From: Stakelama pacifica
Lineage (GTDB): Bacteria; Pseudomonadota; Alphaproteobacteria; Sphingomonadales; Sphingomonadaceae
NCBI RefSeq assembly: GCF_004361835.1
Contig: NZ_SNWD01000005.1
Coordinates: 62,001-126,000 of the forward strand
Reading direction: 5' to 3'
DNA length: 64,000 nt
Below, one piece after another: positions 1 to 8,140 of this stretch (position 1 is the first letter of the stretch; every line of letters starts with the position of its first letter). The translations under genes were made by a program, and so were the position numbers. The notes beneath the pieces were generated by a model. The model was not told where the DNA came from. It did no database searches and worked only from the letters and a program-made list of their open reading frames with translations.

Positions 1-179
1 CGCTAAAGGCCGGGCCGGTGGTCGCCGAGGGACGCTGGATCAGCGGCCAGCGCCGCGTGCTGATCGCCGACGCCCGGCTCATCGACGCCAATGGTGAGGA
101 GGCAGCGCGCGGAACGGGCACCTTCATGCGTTCGCGAATCCCGCTTGCATCGTTGCCCGGCTATGCGAGCGAAGCATGA
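1..179 (+). CDS. PaaI-family hotdog thioesterase, C-terminal part
   Basis: The frame is open from the window edge (codons from position 3) to the TGA at 177-179, so only the last 58 residues are visible. They contain the pattern GPVVAEGRWISGQRRVLIAD followed by ARLIDANGEEAARGTGTF, which is the last part of a hotdog fold as seen in PaaI/YiiD-type acyl-CoA thioesterases. The catalytic half lies outside the window, so the substrate cannot be judged. The stop overlaps the ATG of the next gene (ATGA), which suggests they are translated together. The family call rests on the pattern of the last two strands. Confidence 0.6.
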   Translation, partial: LKAGPVVAEGRWISGQRRVLIADARLIDANGEEAARGTGTFMRSRIPLASLPGYASEA

Positions 180-517
180 GCGCACGGGCGACCAGCGACT
201 TCATCGTGCGGGCTGTGCTGCGCAAGGTCCATGCCGAAGGCGGCAGCGCGACCGTCCTTGCCAAGGGCGAGGAAATGAGCGGCGCGATTCTCGTCTGTGT
301 CCTGGAACGGGGCAAAAATCCGCGCTTTCTGGAACGGATGCCCTCGCTTGACGGCGGATCGACGCTTGCTCCCACCGGGCCGTCGAACCTTGAAAATGAA
401 GCCGAAGCAACCGCTTACTGGCAACGCCGTCGCGAGCGCGATCCCGATCTCTGGGTCGTGGAGTTGGACATCGCACAGGCAGAACGTTTCGCCGCTGGAA
501 TCATCGCGCCCGGTTGA
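176..517 (+). CDS. DUF1491 family protein
   Basis: A 113-residue soluble protein, close to the usual length of DUF1491 proteins, a family found almost only in alphaproteobacteria and without a known function. Visible features are an N-terminal MSARATSDFIVRAVLRKVHA, a central LVCVLERGKNPRFLERMP, and a C-terminal WQRRRERDPDLWVVELD, all typical of the family. It begins with the ATGA overlap from the upstream thioesterase gene, so both are probably on one transcript. No signal peptide or membrane segment is seen. About 160 bases without a gene follow it; I see no terminator or RNA gene in them. Confidence 0.8.
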   Translation: MSARATSDFIVRAVLRKVHAEGGSATVLAKGEEMSGAILVCVLERGKNPRFLERMPSLDGGSTLAPTGPSNLENEAEATAYWQRRRERDPDLWVVELDIAQAERFAAGIIAPG

Positions 518-680
518 CTTTGCCGCGCTGCAGTACGATTAGGCCCGCCACTGTTGAAAAGCGTTGAGCTGATAGGGGTGCGATCCCGTTGGCAACGTAG
601 TCGGGGGGAAACCCGAGCCGGTCTTTATTATTGACCACGCTCACCGGTCTCGCGTGCCCACCGCATAGAAACGATCAGTA

Positions 681-1355
681 ATGAAGGTTTCGATTCGCGC
701 CGCGGTTACCGCGGCTGTGACTATTTGTGCTGCTACGACTGCGGGTTTCTCCGCACCGGGTTTCGCACTGGAACTGCCCGGCGCAGTCAATGACTTCGAC
801 CATAGCGCGCTCACCGGCATGAATGCACCGGCCGTGCAAGAGGTTCCCACACCCCCGGCGCCGATCCTTCCGCCCGAGCTGACGCCCGAACCGTCGCTCG
901 CCAAAGCGGATACGGAAAATGCCGATCAGGGTGACGAGGAATATGCCAGCCTGAGCGATGCCGTCGCTGCCCAGTCGGTCCCCTCCGACATGGATCGGGA
1001 GCTCCGCTGCCTCGCCATCGGCGTTTATTTCGAATCGAAGGGCGAGCCGCTCTCGGGCCAGCTGGCGGTTGCCGACGTCATCCTGAATCGCGCCCAGTCG
1101 CAGCGATTCCCCGATTCGGTCTGTTCGGTGCTGAAACAGCGCAGCCAGTTTTCCTTCGTCCGTCATGGTCGCCTTCCCACGCCGCGCGTGCATAGCGATG
1201 CCTGGCGCACGGCGGTCGCGGTTGCGAAGATCGCTTCGGCCGATCTGTGGGAAAGCCCCGTGCCGAACGCGCTGTTCTTCCACGCGCGTTATGTCTCGCC
1301 GCGCTGGCGCCTTGCCAAGGTCGGCACCGTGGGTAATCACATCTTCTATCGCTGA
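681..1355 (+). CDS. exported SleB-type cell wall hydrolase
   Basis: A 224-residue protein with a signal peptide (MKVSIRAAVTAAVTICAATTA, hydrophobic, then an Ala-rich cleavage region near residue 30), a Pro/Glu-rich linker to about residue 105, and a C-terminal Hydrolase_2 (SleB/CwlJ) domain. The domain shows RCLAIGVYFESKGEPLSGQ, where the Glu in YFESKGEP is the proposed catalytic residue, then VADVILNRAQ and CSVLKQRSQFSF. The family cleaves peptidoglycan as a lytic transglycosylase or amidase in spore formers; the alphaproteobacterial members act in the periplasm, but their exact reaction is less settled. It stands alone between DUF1491 and MmcB. Confidence 0.85.
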   Translation: MKVSIRAAVTAAVTICAATTAGFSAPGFALELPGAVNDFDHSALTGMNAPAVQEVPTPPAPILPPELTPEPSLAKADTENADQGDEEYASLSDAVAAQSVPSDMDRELRCLAIGVYFESKGEPLSGQLAVADVILNRAQSQRFPDSVCSVLKQRSQFSFVRHGRLPTPRVHSDAWRTAVAVAKIASADLWESPVPNALFFHARYVSPRWRLAKVGTVGNHIFYR

Positions 1356-1397
1356 CTTTTATTTGTTCGCAAGATGTTCTATCGGACGGGGATGGTG

Positions 1398-1898
1398 ATG
1401 CCTTCCCTGTCCGATACTGCCCCACGACCGGTTGCGCCGGACGGCGCGGCCGTGGACGCAGCCTGCGTCGCGCGCGGCGTCAGCCGCCTGTTACTGCGCC
1501 ACGATTATACCGCGATTGCCGAAGTCCCGCTGGCGGGCGGGCGCAGGGCCGATCTGATGGCGGTGGATTCGCGCGGGTCGATCATCATCGTGGAGATCAA
1601 GGTTTCGCGCGCCGATCTGCTCGGCGACGGCAAATGGCGCGATTATCTCGACCATTGCGACCGGTTCTACTGGGCGGTTCCCCATGGTTTCGATGTCAGC
1701 CCGCTCGAAGGGGCCGATTTCCTGCCCGATCGCGCGGGGCTGTTCATCGCCGATCGCTATGATGCGGCGATGCTGCGTGAAGCGGCATCGCATCCGCTCC
1801 CCGCGCCCCGGCGTAAGAAGGTTACCCTGTCCTTTGCCCGTCGCGCGGCCCGGCGGTTGATTCAGATGAACGATCCCGACGCGGAAAGCGCGGTTTAG
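1398..1898 (+). CDS. mmcB: MmcB family DNA repair protein
   Basis: A 166-residue protein matching MmcB (formerly DUF1052), an alphaproteobacterial PD-(D/E)XK-like nuclease fold. The core is visible: GRRADLMAVDSRGSIIIVEIKVSRADLL, with D, E-x-K as the metal and catalytic positions, then YLDHCDRFYWAVP. MmcB was described as a damage-inducible factor in mitomycin C resistance in Caulobacter. Three in-frame ATGs exist at 1374, 1392 and 1398; 1398 was chosen because a GGGG-containing stretch lies about seven bases before it. No LexA box was identified by eye. It is convergent with the ankyrin gene downstream. Confidence 0.85.
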   Translation: MPSLSDTAPRPVAPDGAAVDAACVARGVSRLLLRHDYTAIAEVPLAGGRRADLMAVDSRGSIIIVEIKVSRADLLGDGKWRDYLDHCDRFYWAVPHGFDVSPLEGADFLPDRAGLFIADRYDAAMLREAASHPLPAPRRKKVTLSFARRAARRLIQMNDPDAESAV

Positions 1899-1910
1899 CG
1901 CCCGGACGCC

Positions 1911-2534
1911 TCAAAATTGCGGGCCGTACACCTTGGTATCGTCGCCCTTGTCCGGGCCCTTTTCGATCGCTTCCAGCAGCGCAGGCGAGCGTGTCTCCCG
2001 CGCCGCATAATCGCGCGCAGACAGCCCTGCGATATTGTCCGTCTGATTGGGGTCTGCGCCGCCCTTCATCAGAATATCGATCATCTTCAACCGGACCGGA
2101 ACCGGCACGGTCTTCATCTGCACCGCCAGAATCAGCGGCGTCTGGCCCGATCGATCGGCGAGATTGAAATTGGCATTCGCCGCTGACAACAATTCGAGCC
2201 CGCGCACAAAGGCGGTTTGTACCGCGATCAGCGCCGGAGTCTCGCCCGCATGGTTGCGGATATTCGGATCGGCGCCTTTGGCCAGCAGAAATTGCAGATA
2301 GGCCGCGTCCGACCGCCGCGTGACGATATGCAGCGCCCCGTCCCCGGTATTGGGATCGGTGGTGTTGATGATTCGCTGACCCGGTTCGTTGACGATCGAC
2401 GTCACCTTATTGCCGTCAGCGTCGCGAACCGCCTTAAGGAAGGTATAGCCTTCCGAAAAATTCTGTGCCGATGCCATGGGCGCGGCAGTCGCAGCCAGCG
2501 CAGCGGCGATAAAAGCAAAAGGTCGAGCGAACAT
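1911..2534 (-). CDS. exported ankyrin-repeat protein
   Basis: A 207-residue protein that starts at the ATG at 2534 with a signal peptide (MFARPFAFIAAALAATAAPMASAQ, cleavage after ASA). Four ankyrin-like repeats follow from about residue 55: GDGALHIVTRR, NHAGETPALIAVQ, DRSGQTPLILAVQ and NIAGLSARDYAARE, with inter-repeat GADPN signatures. The open frame runs further upstream, but that extension has no signal peptide and lies over the SCO gene, so it was rejected. Ankyrin proteins of this type in sphingomonads are taken to be periplasmic binding proteins; the partner is unknown. It is divergent from the SCO gene with about 75 bases between them. Confidence 0.85.
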   Translation of the reverse strand: MFARPFAFIAAALAATAAPMASAQNFSEGYTFLKAVRDADGNKVTSIVNEPGQRIINTTDPNTGDGALHIVTRRSDAAYLQFLLAKGADPNIRNHAGETPALIAVQTAFVRGLELLSAANANFNLADRSGQTPLILAVQMKTVPVPVRLKMIDILMKGGADPNQTDNIAGLSARDYAARETRSPALLEAIEKGPDKGDDTKVYGPQF

Positions 2535-2609
2535 CGTGTCGTGATATCCCCAGATTCGGTCGGATCCCGGTTGAAGTCCCGCCTTTATCAGATCATGTCT
2601 GGCTGCGCC

Positions 2610-3206
2610 ATGAATCTGCCGCGCATCGCCCTGCTTAGCCTTTTGCTTTCCCTCGGTCCCGTGCTGGCGGGATGCGACAAGACGCCCCCCGCCGAACCGC
2701 CACTCGCCGGATCGTCGATCGGCGGTCCCTTCACCCTGATCGATCAGCAGGGAAAGACGGTGCGTGCGAGCGATTTCGCCGGAAAATACCGCATCGTCTA
2801 TTTCGGGTACACCTATTGCCCCGATGTCTGCCCCGTCGATATGCAGAATATCGGCGGCGGTATGGCGAAGCTGCGCCCGACCGATCCCGATCTGGCTCGA
2901 AAGGTCGCGGTGATCTTCATCTCGCTCGATCCCGAACGCGACACGCCGGACGTTGTCGGCAAGTTCGTCTCCGCCTTCGGCCCTGACATTATCGGCCTGA
3001 CCGGCAGCGCGAAGGCGATCGATGCCGCCGCGAAGGAATATAAGGTCTTTTATAAAAAGGCTCAGCCCGAAGGCGCGTCGGGCTATCTTATCAATCATAG
3101 CAACGCCGCTTATCTGATGGGGCCGCAGGGCGAGCCGATCGCCCTGCTTTCAGCGGATGAGTCGCCGCAGGCGGTGGCCGATGAACTACGCAAATGGGTG
3201 CAGTGA
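2610..3206 (+). CDS. SCO1/SenC family copper lipoprotein
   Basis: A 198-residue SCO-family protein starting at the second of two close ATGs (2595 and 2610). The 2610 start gives a clean lipoprotein signal (MNLPRIALLSLLLSLGPVLAGC, lipobox LAGC). The thioredoxin-like fold shows the copper ligands as CPDVC in YFGYTYCPDVCPVDMQN, and the conserved downstream His appears in the stretch YLINHSNAAYLMGP. SCO proteins deliver copper or reduce the Cu-A site during cytochrome c oxidase assembly on the outer face of the inner membrane. No oxidase gene is near. Its 3' end overlaps the next gene by 13 bases, so coupling is likely. Confidence 0.92.
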   Translation: MNLPRIALLSLLLSLGPVLAGCDKTPPAEPPLAGSSIGGPFTLIDQQGKTVRASDFAGKYRIVYFGYTYCPDVCPVDMQNIGGGMAKLRPTDPDLARKVAVIFISLDPERDTPDVVGKFVSAFGPDIIGLTGSAKAIDAAAKEYKVFYKKAQPEGASGYLINHSNAAYLMGPQGEPIALLSADESPQAVADELRKWVQ

Positions 3207-3637
3207 CGACACGTTTCTGGGAAGATATCCCGCTCGAGAAGCTCGACCGCGCGCAATGGGAGGCATTGTGCGACGGGTGCGGCAAATGCTGTCTGCATAA
3301 ATTGCAGGATGAGGATACAGGCGAGATCGCAGCTACGAACGTCGCCTGCCGCCTGCTCGACCGGCATGAATCGCGGTGCAGCGATTATCGCCATCGCCGT
3401 GCGCATGTGCCCGACTGCGTTCAACTTTCCCCGGCAAGGATGGAGGCGATTTCCTGGTTGCCGCGTACCTGTGCCTATCGCCTGCGCGGCGAGGGAAAGC
3501 CCCTGCCCGACTGGCATTATCTGGTCTGCGGCGATCGTGAGGCGGTGCATCGCGCGGGTGAATCGACACGCGGCTGGACGATCAGCGAAGATATGGCCGG
3601 CGATATGGAACACCATATGGTGGACCGCGAATTGTGA
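3194..3637 (+). CDS. YcgN/UPF0260 cysteine-cluster protein
   Basis: A 147-residue cytosolic protein of the YcgN family. The cysteine cluster is intact: WEALCDGCGKCCLHKL near the N-terminus, then NVACRLLD, SRCSDY, VPDCVQL, TCAYRL and LVCGD, eight or more cysteines that probably bind a metal or Fe-S cluster as in other CxxCxxCC proteins. Biochemical function is not known for the family. It starts inside the 3' end of the SCO gene and its stop overlaps the GTG of the next gene, so the three are likely one operon. Confidence 0.88.
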   Translation: MGAVTTRFWEDIPLEKLDRAQWEALCDGCGKCCLHKLQDEDTGEIAATNVACRLLDRHESRCSDYRHRRAHVPDCVQLSPARMEAISWLPRTCAYRLRGEGKPLPDWHYLVCGDREAVHRAGESTRGWTISEDMAGDMEHHMVDREL

Positions 3638-4317
3638 GCGATATCGAGGTCGTGCGCCATCCGCGCGCACGATCGATGCGGCTGTCGATCGATCCGGCGA
3701 GCGGCCGGGTACGGCTCACTATTCCCAAACGCGGTTCCGAACGGGCAGCGCTGAAATGGGCGGCCGGGCAGCACGACTGGATCGAGGCACGTCGCGCCGA
3801 ACTGCCCCTGCCCCGCCCCTTCGTACCCGGCGCAGTGGTGCCGGTCTTCGGCGAATCGCTGAGGCTCGTGCATGATGGTGCGGCAAGGCGCAGCGTGAAA
3901 CGCACGACAACGACGTTGGTATGCGGCGGGCCGGCGGATGCGTTCGGCGGCAGGATCGAACGCTGGCTCCGTTCCGAAGCGCGGCGGGTGCTGGAGGCGG
4001 AAACGCTGGCGCTGGCCGACAGCGCCGGGATCACCGTCACCTCGGTTTCGGTCGGCGATCCCCGAAGCCGCTGGGGCAGTTGCAGCAGCAGCGGCGCGAT
4101 CCGCTATAGCTGGCGACTGATCCTTGCCCCGCCCTTCGTGCTGCAATCCACCGTGGCGCACGAACTGGCGCATCGTCGCCACATGAACCACGGCCCCGAC
4201 TTTCATGCCCTGGAGCGCGATTTGCTGGGAGCCGATCCGGTACAGGCCCGCCAATGGCTACGTGCGCATGGCGCGTCGCTTCACTGGTTCGGGCGGTCTT
4301 CCGCAGGTGCCGGCTGA
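3634..4317 (+). CDS. YgjP-like M48-related metallopeptidase (DUF45)
   Basis: A 227-residue protein starting with GTG at 3634, overlapping the upstream TGA. It carries the DUF45/YgjP signature: an N-terminal RSMRLSIDPASGRVRLTIPKR, the central DPRSRWGSCSSSGAIRYSWRL, and the zinc site VAHELAHRRHMNHGPDFH (HELAH with a downstream His and Asp-Phe-His). The fold is related to SprT and WSS1 proteases; the cellular target in bacteria is unknown. The last 37 bases overlap, tail to tail, the 3' end of the penicillin-binding protein gene on the other strand. Confidence 0.87.
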   Translation: MSDIEVVRHPRARSMRLSIDPASGRVRLTIPKRGSERAALKWAAGQHDWIEARRAELPLPRPFVPGAVVPVFGESLRLVHDGAARRSVKRTTTTLVCGGPADAFGGRIERWLRSEARRVLEAETLALADSAGITVTSVSVGDPRSRWGSCSSSGAIRYSWRLILAPPFVLQSTVAHELAHRRHMNHGPDFHALERDLLGADPVQARQWLRAHGASLHWFGRSSAGAG

Positions 4318-6503
4318 CGCTGGCCGCTGCGCTGGGGCAATAGCTGGGCGGGCTGACCCGTCTGCTGCTGAGGCTGGCGCTGCTGCTGCCCCTGCGGGCG
4401 TCGCTGCTGTTGCTGTTGTTGCTGGCTCCCGCCGCCCTGCTGCTCATCGCGGCCGAGCACCCGGTCCATCCAGCGCTGGTCGAGCCGTTCGGGGGGCTGG
4501 TTCTGTTGTTGCTGCGGCACCGGCTGTTGCGGGACTTGCGGATAGCTTTCCCCCGGCACCGCTTGCGGGCCATAGCCGTCGCCCGGATAGCGCGGCTCGG
4601 CCTCGGTCGGGACGCTTCCATCCTCGAACAGGCCGTTGTCGGGGCCGCTATAATAGCTTTCCTCGTCCGGTTCGACCTGCCAGTCGGGGAGAGTCACCTT
4701 CGTGTCGAACTCTTCCACCGGCCGGTTGGCCACCGCTTTTTTCATGAAATCGGCAAAGGCGCGCGCGGGAGCGGTGCCGCCATATAGTCCGCCGACCGGC
4801 TTGGCATCGTCCCTGCCCATCCACACCCCGGTGGTCAGCCCGCTGGAAAAGCCGAGGAACCAGCCATCTTTGTTCGACTGAGTCGTACCGGTCTTGCCCG
4901 CCACCGGGCGACCGATCTGTGCGCTGTGCCCCGTGCCGGTATTGACCGCAGTCTGCAGCATATCGGTCATTTCCGCCGCGATATAGGGCGCGACCAGCAC
5001 CTTCGAGGTATCGACCTCATGCTGATAGATCACCTGACCGTTCGCTGTGACGCGGGTAATGCCGAACGGCTCGACCGCGACGCCGCGATTGGCGACCGAG
5101 GCAAAGGCCTGAGTCATGTCGATCACATGCACTTCGGACGTGCCCAGCACCATTGCGGGGTGCGTATCGATATCGGTGGTAATGCCGAAGCGCCGCGCCA
5201 TATCGGCGATCGTCCCGAAGCCGACATCCTGCCCCAGCTTGGCGGCGATCGTGTTGATCGAATAGGCAAAGGCGGTGCGCAGCGTGACCTGCCCGGCGAA
5301 ACGGCCATTGCTGTTGCGCGGACTCCATCCATTGATATCGACCGGCTCGTCGACGACCATATCGTCGGGCTTATAACCCGCTTCCAGCGCGGCGAGATAC
5401 ACGAACAGCTTCCACGCCGATCCGGGCTGCCGCACCGCCTGAGTCGCGCGATTATAGTTGGACGACACATAATCCTTGCCGCCGATCAGCGCGCGCACCG
5501 CGCCGTCGCGATCCAATGCGACGAGCGCGCCCTGCGTACCGGCGGGCGCATTGGCCTGAATCGCTTTTTCCGCCGCCTTCTGCATAGAGAGGTCGAGCGT
5601 GGTCCACACATCGAGCGGCGCCTGCGTCTCGTCGATCAGCATCTCCAGCTGGGGCAGTGCCCAGTCAGTGAAATAGCGTACGCTGTTCTGATTGGGCTCC
5701 TCGGCGAGCTTGATATCCTGCGGATCGGCGGCCGCTGCCTGCGCCTGCGTAATCGCGCCGGTTTCGACCATCAGGTCGAGCACGACGCTCGCGCGATCGA
5801 CCGCCGCTTCGGCATCGGCGGTCGGCGAATAATGCGAGGGTGCCTTTACCAGACCGGCGATGATGGCTGCCTCGCCAAGGCTGAGATGTGTCGCCGGATG
5901 GCCGAAGAACCGGCGCGATGCCGCATCGATGCCATAGGCGCCGCCGCCGAAATATACCTTGTTCAGATAGAGTTCGAGGATCTCGTCCTTGGTGAATTTG
6001 CGCTCAAGCGCCAGCGCCAGAATGGCTTCGCGGAATTTGCGCCCGAACGAATAGCGGTTCGAGAGGAAGATCGTCCGCGCCACCTGCTGCGTGATCGTGG
6101 ATGCGCCCTGAAGTCGCCGCCCGGTCCCACGGTTTTCGATCGCGAACCGCGCGGCGCGCAACGCGCCGATAGGGTCGACGCCGGGATGCGAATAGAAACG
6201 GCGGTCCTCGACCGACACCATCGCCTTGCGCATGATCGGGGGGATGTCGTTATAGCTGATCCACTGGCCATAGCTCGGCCCCAGCGACATGATCACGCTG
6301 CCATCGGCGGCATGGACCCGGATCATCTGACCGTTGGGCGAAGATTTCAGCGCGTCGTAGCTGGGGAGCGACGCCTTGGTCGTATAGACCGCGATGCCGA
6401 GCGCGATCAGCCCCACCAGCGCGAGCGTCGCGCCGATGCCGATGCACCAGAGCAGAATGCGTTTGAACCGCGAGCGGGGCCTGGAACGGGAAGATTTTGC
6501 CAT
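4281..6503 (-). CDS. class A penicillin-binding protein 1A (transglycosylase/transpeptidase)
   Basis: A 740-residue bifunctional peptidoglycan synthase anchored by one N-terminal membrane helix (about residues 15-40). The GT51 domain has EDRRFYSHPGVDP near residue 99 and GASTITQQVARTIF near 133. The transpeptidase domain has SAWK with catalytic Ser at about 362, SIN at 415-417 and KTGTT at 537-541. All key residues are present. After about residue 650 there is a Gln-rich, low-complexity tail (runs of Q, QQP, RPQGQQ) encoded by CAG/CAA-type repeats. The tail overlaps the convergent DUF45 gene by 37 bases. It stands alone, next to msrB. Confidence 0.95.
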   Translation of the reverse strand: MAKSSRSRPRSRFKRILLWCIGIGATLALVGLIALGIAVYTTKASLPSYDALKSSPNGQMIRVHAADGSVIMSLGPSYGQWISYNDIPPIMRKAMVSVEDRRFYSHPGVDPIGALRAARFAIENRGTGRRLQGASTITQQVARTIFLSNRYSFGRKFREAILALALERKFTKDEILELYLNKVYFGGGAYGIDAASRRFFGHPATHLSLGEAAIIAGLVKAPSHYSPTADAEAAVDRASVVLDLMVETGAITQAQAAAADPQDIKLAEEPNQNSVRYFTDWALPQLEMLIDETQAPLDVWTTLDLSMQKAAEKAIQANAPAGTQGALVALDRDGAVRALIGGKDYVSSNYNRATQAVRQPGSAWKLFVYLAALEAGYKPDDMVVDEPVDINGWSPRNSNGRFAGQVTLRTAFAYSINTIAAKLGQDVGFGTIADMARRFGITTDIDTHPAMVLGTSEVHVIDMTQAFASVANRGVAVEPFGITRVTANGQVIYQHEVDTSKVLVAPYIAAEMTDMLQTAVNTGTGHSAQIGRPVAGKTGTTQSNKDGWFLGFSSGLTTGVWMGRDDAKPVGGLYGGTAPARAFADFMKKAVANRPVEEFDTKVTLPDWQVEPDEESYYSGPDNGLFEDGSVPTEAEPRYPGDGYGPQAVPGESYPQVPQQPVPQQQQNQPPERLDQRWMDRVLGRDEQQGGGSQQQQQQQRRPQGQQQRQPQQQTGQPAQLLPQRSGQRQPAPAEDRPNQ

Positions 6504-6547
6504 CGAACAAACGCCCGATTACGCGCTATCGCGGGGCGCGACAAGCG

Positions 6548-6964
6548 TTATGCGGCGACCGGACCGTCATTGCGGCGCGGACGGAAGTCGAGCGCAACCG
6601 AATTCATGCAATAGCGCAGGCCTGTCGGCGGCGGCCCATCGGGAAAAACGTGCCCCAAGTGGCCGTCGCAGGTGGCGCAGCGTGCTTCGGTACGCACCAT
6701 GCCATGGCTCGAATCGCTGTGTTCAGTCACCCGGTCGGGCGCGATCGGCATGGTGAAGCTCGGCCAGCCCGACCCCGAGTCATATTTGTCGGCGCTGTCG
6801 AACAGGTCGTTTCCGCAACCGGCGCAATGATAGACGCCGTCCGCTTTGTTATTGTCATAACGGCCGGAAAAGGCGCGTTCGGTGCCCGCTTCGCGCAGCA
6901 CCGCATATTGTTCCGGGCTAAGCCGTTTGCGCCATTCCGATTCGGATAGATTCACCTGCTTCAT
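6548..6964 (-). CDS. msrB: peptide-methionine (R)-S-oxide reductase MsrB
   Basis: A 138-residue MsrB that reduces the R-epimer of methionine sulfoxide in proteins. It shows the two zinc CxxC pairs (CAGCGNDLF and [12 protein letters not shown]), the GSGWPSF motif, and the catalytic Cys in [13 protein letters not shown]. The ATG at 6964 gives the usual N-terminus [15 protein letters not shown]; a TTG at 7000 would only add a basic stretch. There is no signal peptide, so this copy is cytosolic, unlike the exported MsrA at 14138-14803. Confidence 0.94.
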   Translation of the reverse strand: MKQVNLSESEWRKRLSPEQYAVLREAGTERAFSGRYDNNKADGVYHCAGCGNDLFDSADKYDSGSGWPSFTMPIAPDRVTEHSDSSHGMVRTEARCATCDGHLGHVFPDGPPPTGLRYCMNSVALDFRPRRNDGPVAA

Positions 6965-7035
6965 GCCCTTTGATGTGTGGCGTCGGCGGGCGAAGGTCAA
7001 TCGCCGATCGATTGATCGGGGTTAAGCTGCTGTCC

Positions 7036-7650
7036 TCAATCGTTACGTGCCCAGTAGAGTTGAGCGGGCGGAATATTCCACCATTCCATATCGTGATCGA
7101 TATCGCTGAACTGCGGATCGAGGAAATCCTTCACCTTGGGCGAGAACTGATAGACCAGAAACGCCCCGCCCGGCCGCATCACCCGCGCGGTCGCAGCGGC
7201 GATGGCGTCGCCTACGCCGGGCGGCAGCGTGGAGAAGGGAAGTCCCGAAAGCAGATAATCGGCCCCGTCATGGCCGTGATCGGCGACGATCGATTCGACA
7301 TCGGCGGCGGACCCGCAAATCGCCGAAAAGCGAGGATCGCGAATCGTCTTGCGCAGATATGCGACGAAATCCTCATTGGTATCGATCGCGATATAGGTCG
7401 CATCCGGACCCATACGGTCGAGAACTGCCTGACAGAAGGTGCCGACGCCCGGACCATATTCGACGAACACCTTGCAATTCGCCCAGTCGACCGGCCCCAG
7501 CATCTTGCGGATCAGCTTGCCCGACGAGGGGATGATCGATCCGACCATCACGGGATGCTTCAAAAACCCCCGGAAAAACATGGCGATCGGCGAAAGTGCG
7601 CGGCCTTTCCGAGCGCCCTTGCGGGCGGCGGCAGTGGAAGAAGCGGTCAT
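7036..7650 (-). CDS. PmtA-like SAM-dependent methyltransferase
   Basis: A 204-residue class I methyltransferase. The SAM-binding motif I is VEYGPGVGTFCQAVLDRM (about residues 63-80), motif II is YIAIDTNEDFVAYL, and LLSGLPFSTLP sits at the motif IV position. The upstream FLKHPVMVGSIIPSSGKL is typical of the Rhizobium-type phospholipid N-methyltransferase PmtA and of the related KsgA-like group. PmtA methylates phosphatidylethanolamine towards phosphatidylcholine at the inner membrane. The substrate is not proven by sequence; the alternative is a general rRNA-adenine-type or small-molecule methyltransferase. Its ATG overlaps a possible ATG on the opposite strand at 7649. Confidence 0.75.
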   Translation of the reverse strand: MTASSTAAARKGARKGRALSPIAMFFRGFLKHPVMVGSIIPSSGKLIRKMLGPVDWANCKVFVEYGPGVGTFCQAVLDRMGPDATYIAIDTNEDFVAYLRKTIRDPRFSAICGSAADVESIVADHGHDGADYLLSGLPFSTLPPGVGDAIAAATARVMRPGGAFLVYQFSPKVKDFLDPQFSDIDHDMEWWNIPPAQLYWARND

Positions 7651-7795
7651 GAAAATCCCGTGTCAGCGCGCGCGGTGGCGCAAGAGTGAAATCCGTCGTC
7701 GCAAAACTGTCGCAAACAATCAAGTTCGCGTGATAGTATCTTCTCAACCACTCGGGCCCGGGACGGTTGCATGGATAGCCATAAGTGAGCGTGAC

Positions 7796-8140
7796 TTGAC
7801 CGAAAATGGGGCGGGCCAGATCGCGGTCATTTTCCTGTCGCAGCGCAATGACCGCGATACCGAGGGCTATGGTCGCGCGGCAGCCGATATGGTTCGGCTC
7901 GCTCGCGAACAGCCCGGCTTTCTGGGGCTGGACAGCACGCGCGGGGTCGACGGCATCGGCATTACCATCAGCTATTGGGCCGATGAATCAGCGGCAAGGG
8001 CATGGCGCGACCATCCCGATCACGTCCGGATCCGGCAATCCGGACGTGATCTGTGGTATGACAGCTATTCGGTTACCGTCGCCGGAGTGAACCGTCGCTA
8101 TGACTGGCAACGGGACGGATCGGGGCGCAGCCGGGGTTAG
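7796..8140 (+). CDS. ABM-domain (antibiotic biosynthesis monooxygenase-like) protein
   Basis: A protein of about 114 residues with a dimeric alpha-beta barrel ABM fold: GQIAVIFLSQR as first strand, YGRAAADMVRLAREQPGFLGLDS, then GIGITISYWADESAARAWRDHPDH. Members include small heme-degrading or quinol-type monooxygenases and many uncharacterised proteins; no substrate can be named. The start is uncertain. The frame is open further upstream, with GTG at 7730 and ATG at 7649. TTG at 7796 was chosen because the fold begins a few residues later and an AAGTGAG stretch precedes it. The 3' end overlaps the CDC48 stop by four bases, tail to tail. Confidence 0.7.
   Translation: MTENGAGQIAVIFLSQRNDRDTEGYGRAAADMVRLAREQPGFLGLDSTRGVDGIGITISYWADESAARAWRDHPDHVRIRQSGRDLWYDSYSVTVAGVNRRYDWQRDGSGRSRG

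Noticed and set aside
2217..2609. Long upstream extension of the SCO reading frame
   Set aside because: It crosses the ankyrin gene on the other strand and the lipoprotein signal starts at 2610.
4926..6614. 562-codon open frame antisense to the penicillin-binding protein gene
   Set aside because: It has no domain and covers the antisense of a complete PBP1A with intact catalytic motifs.
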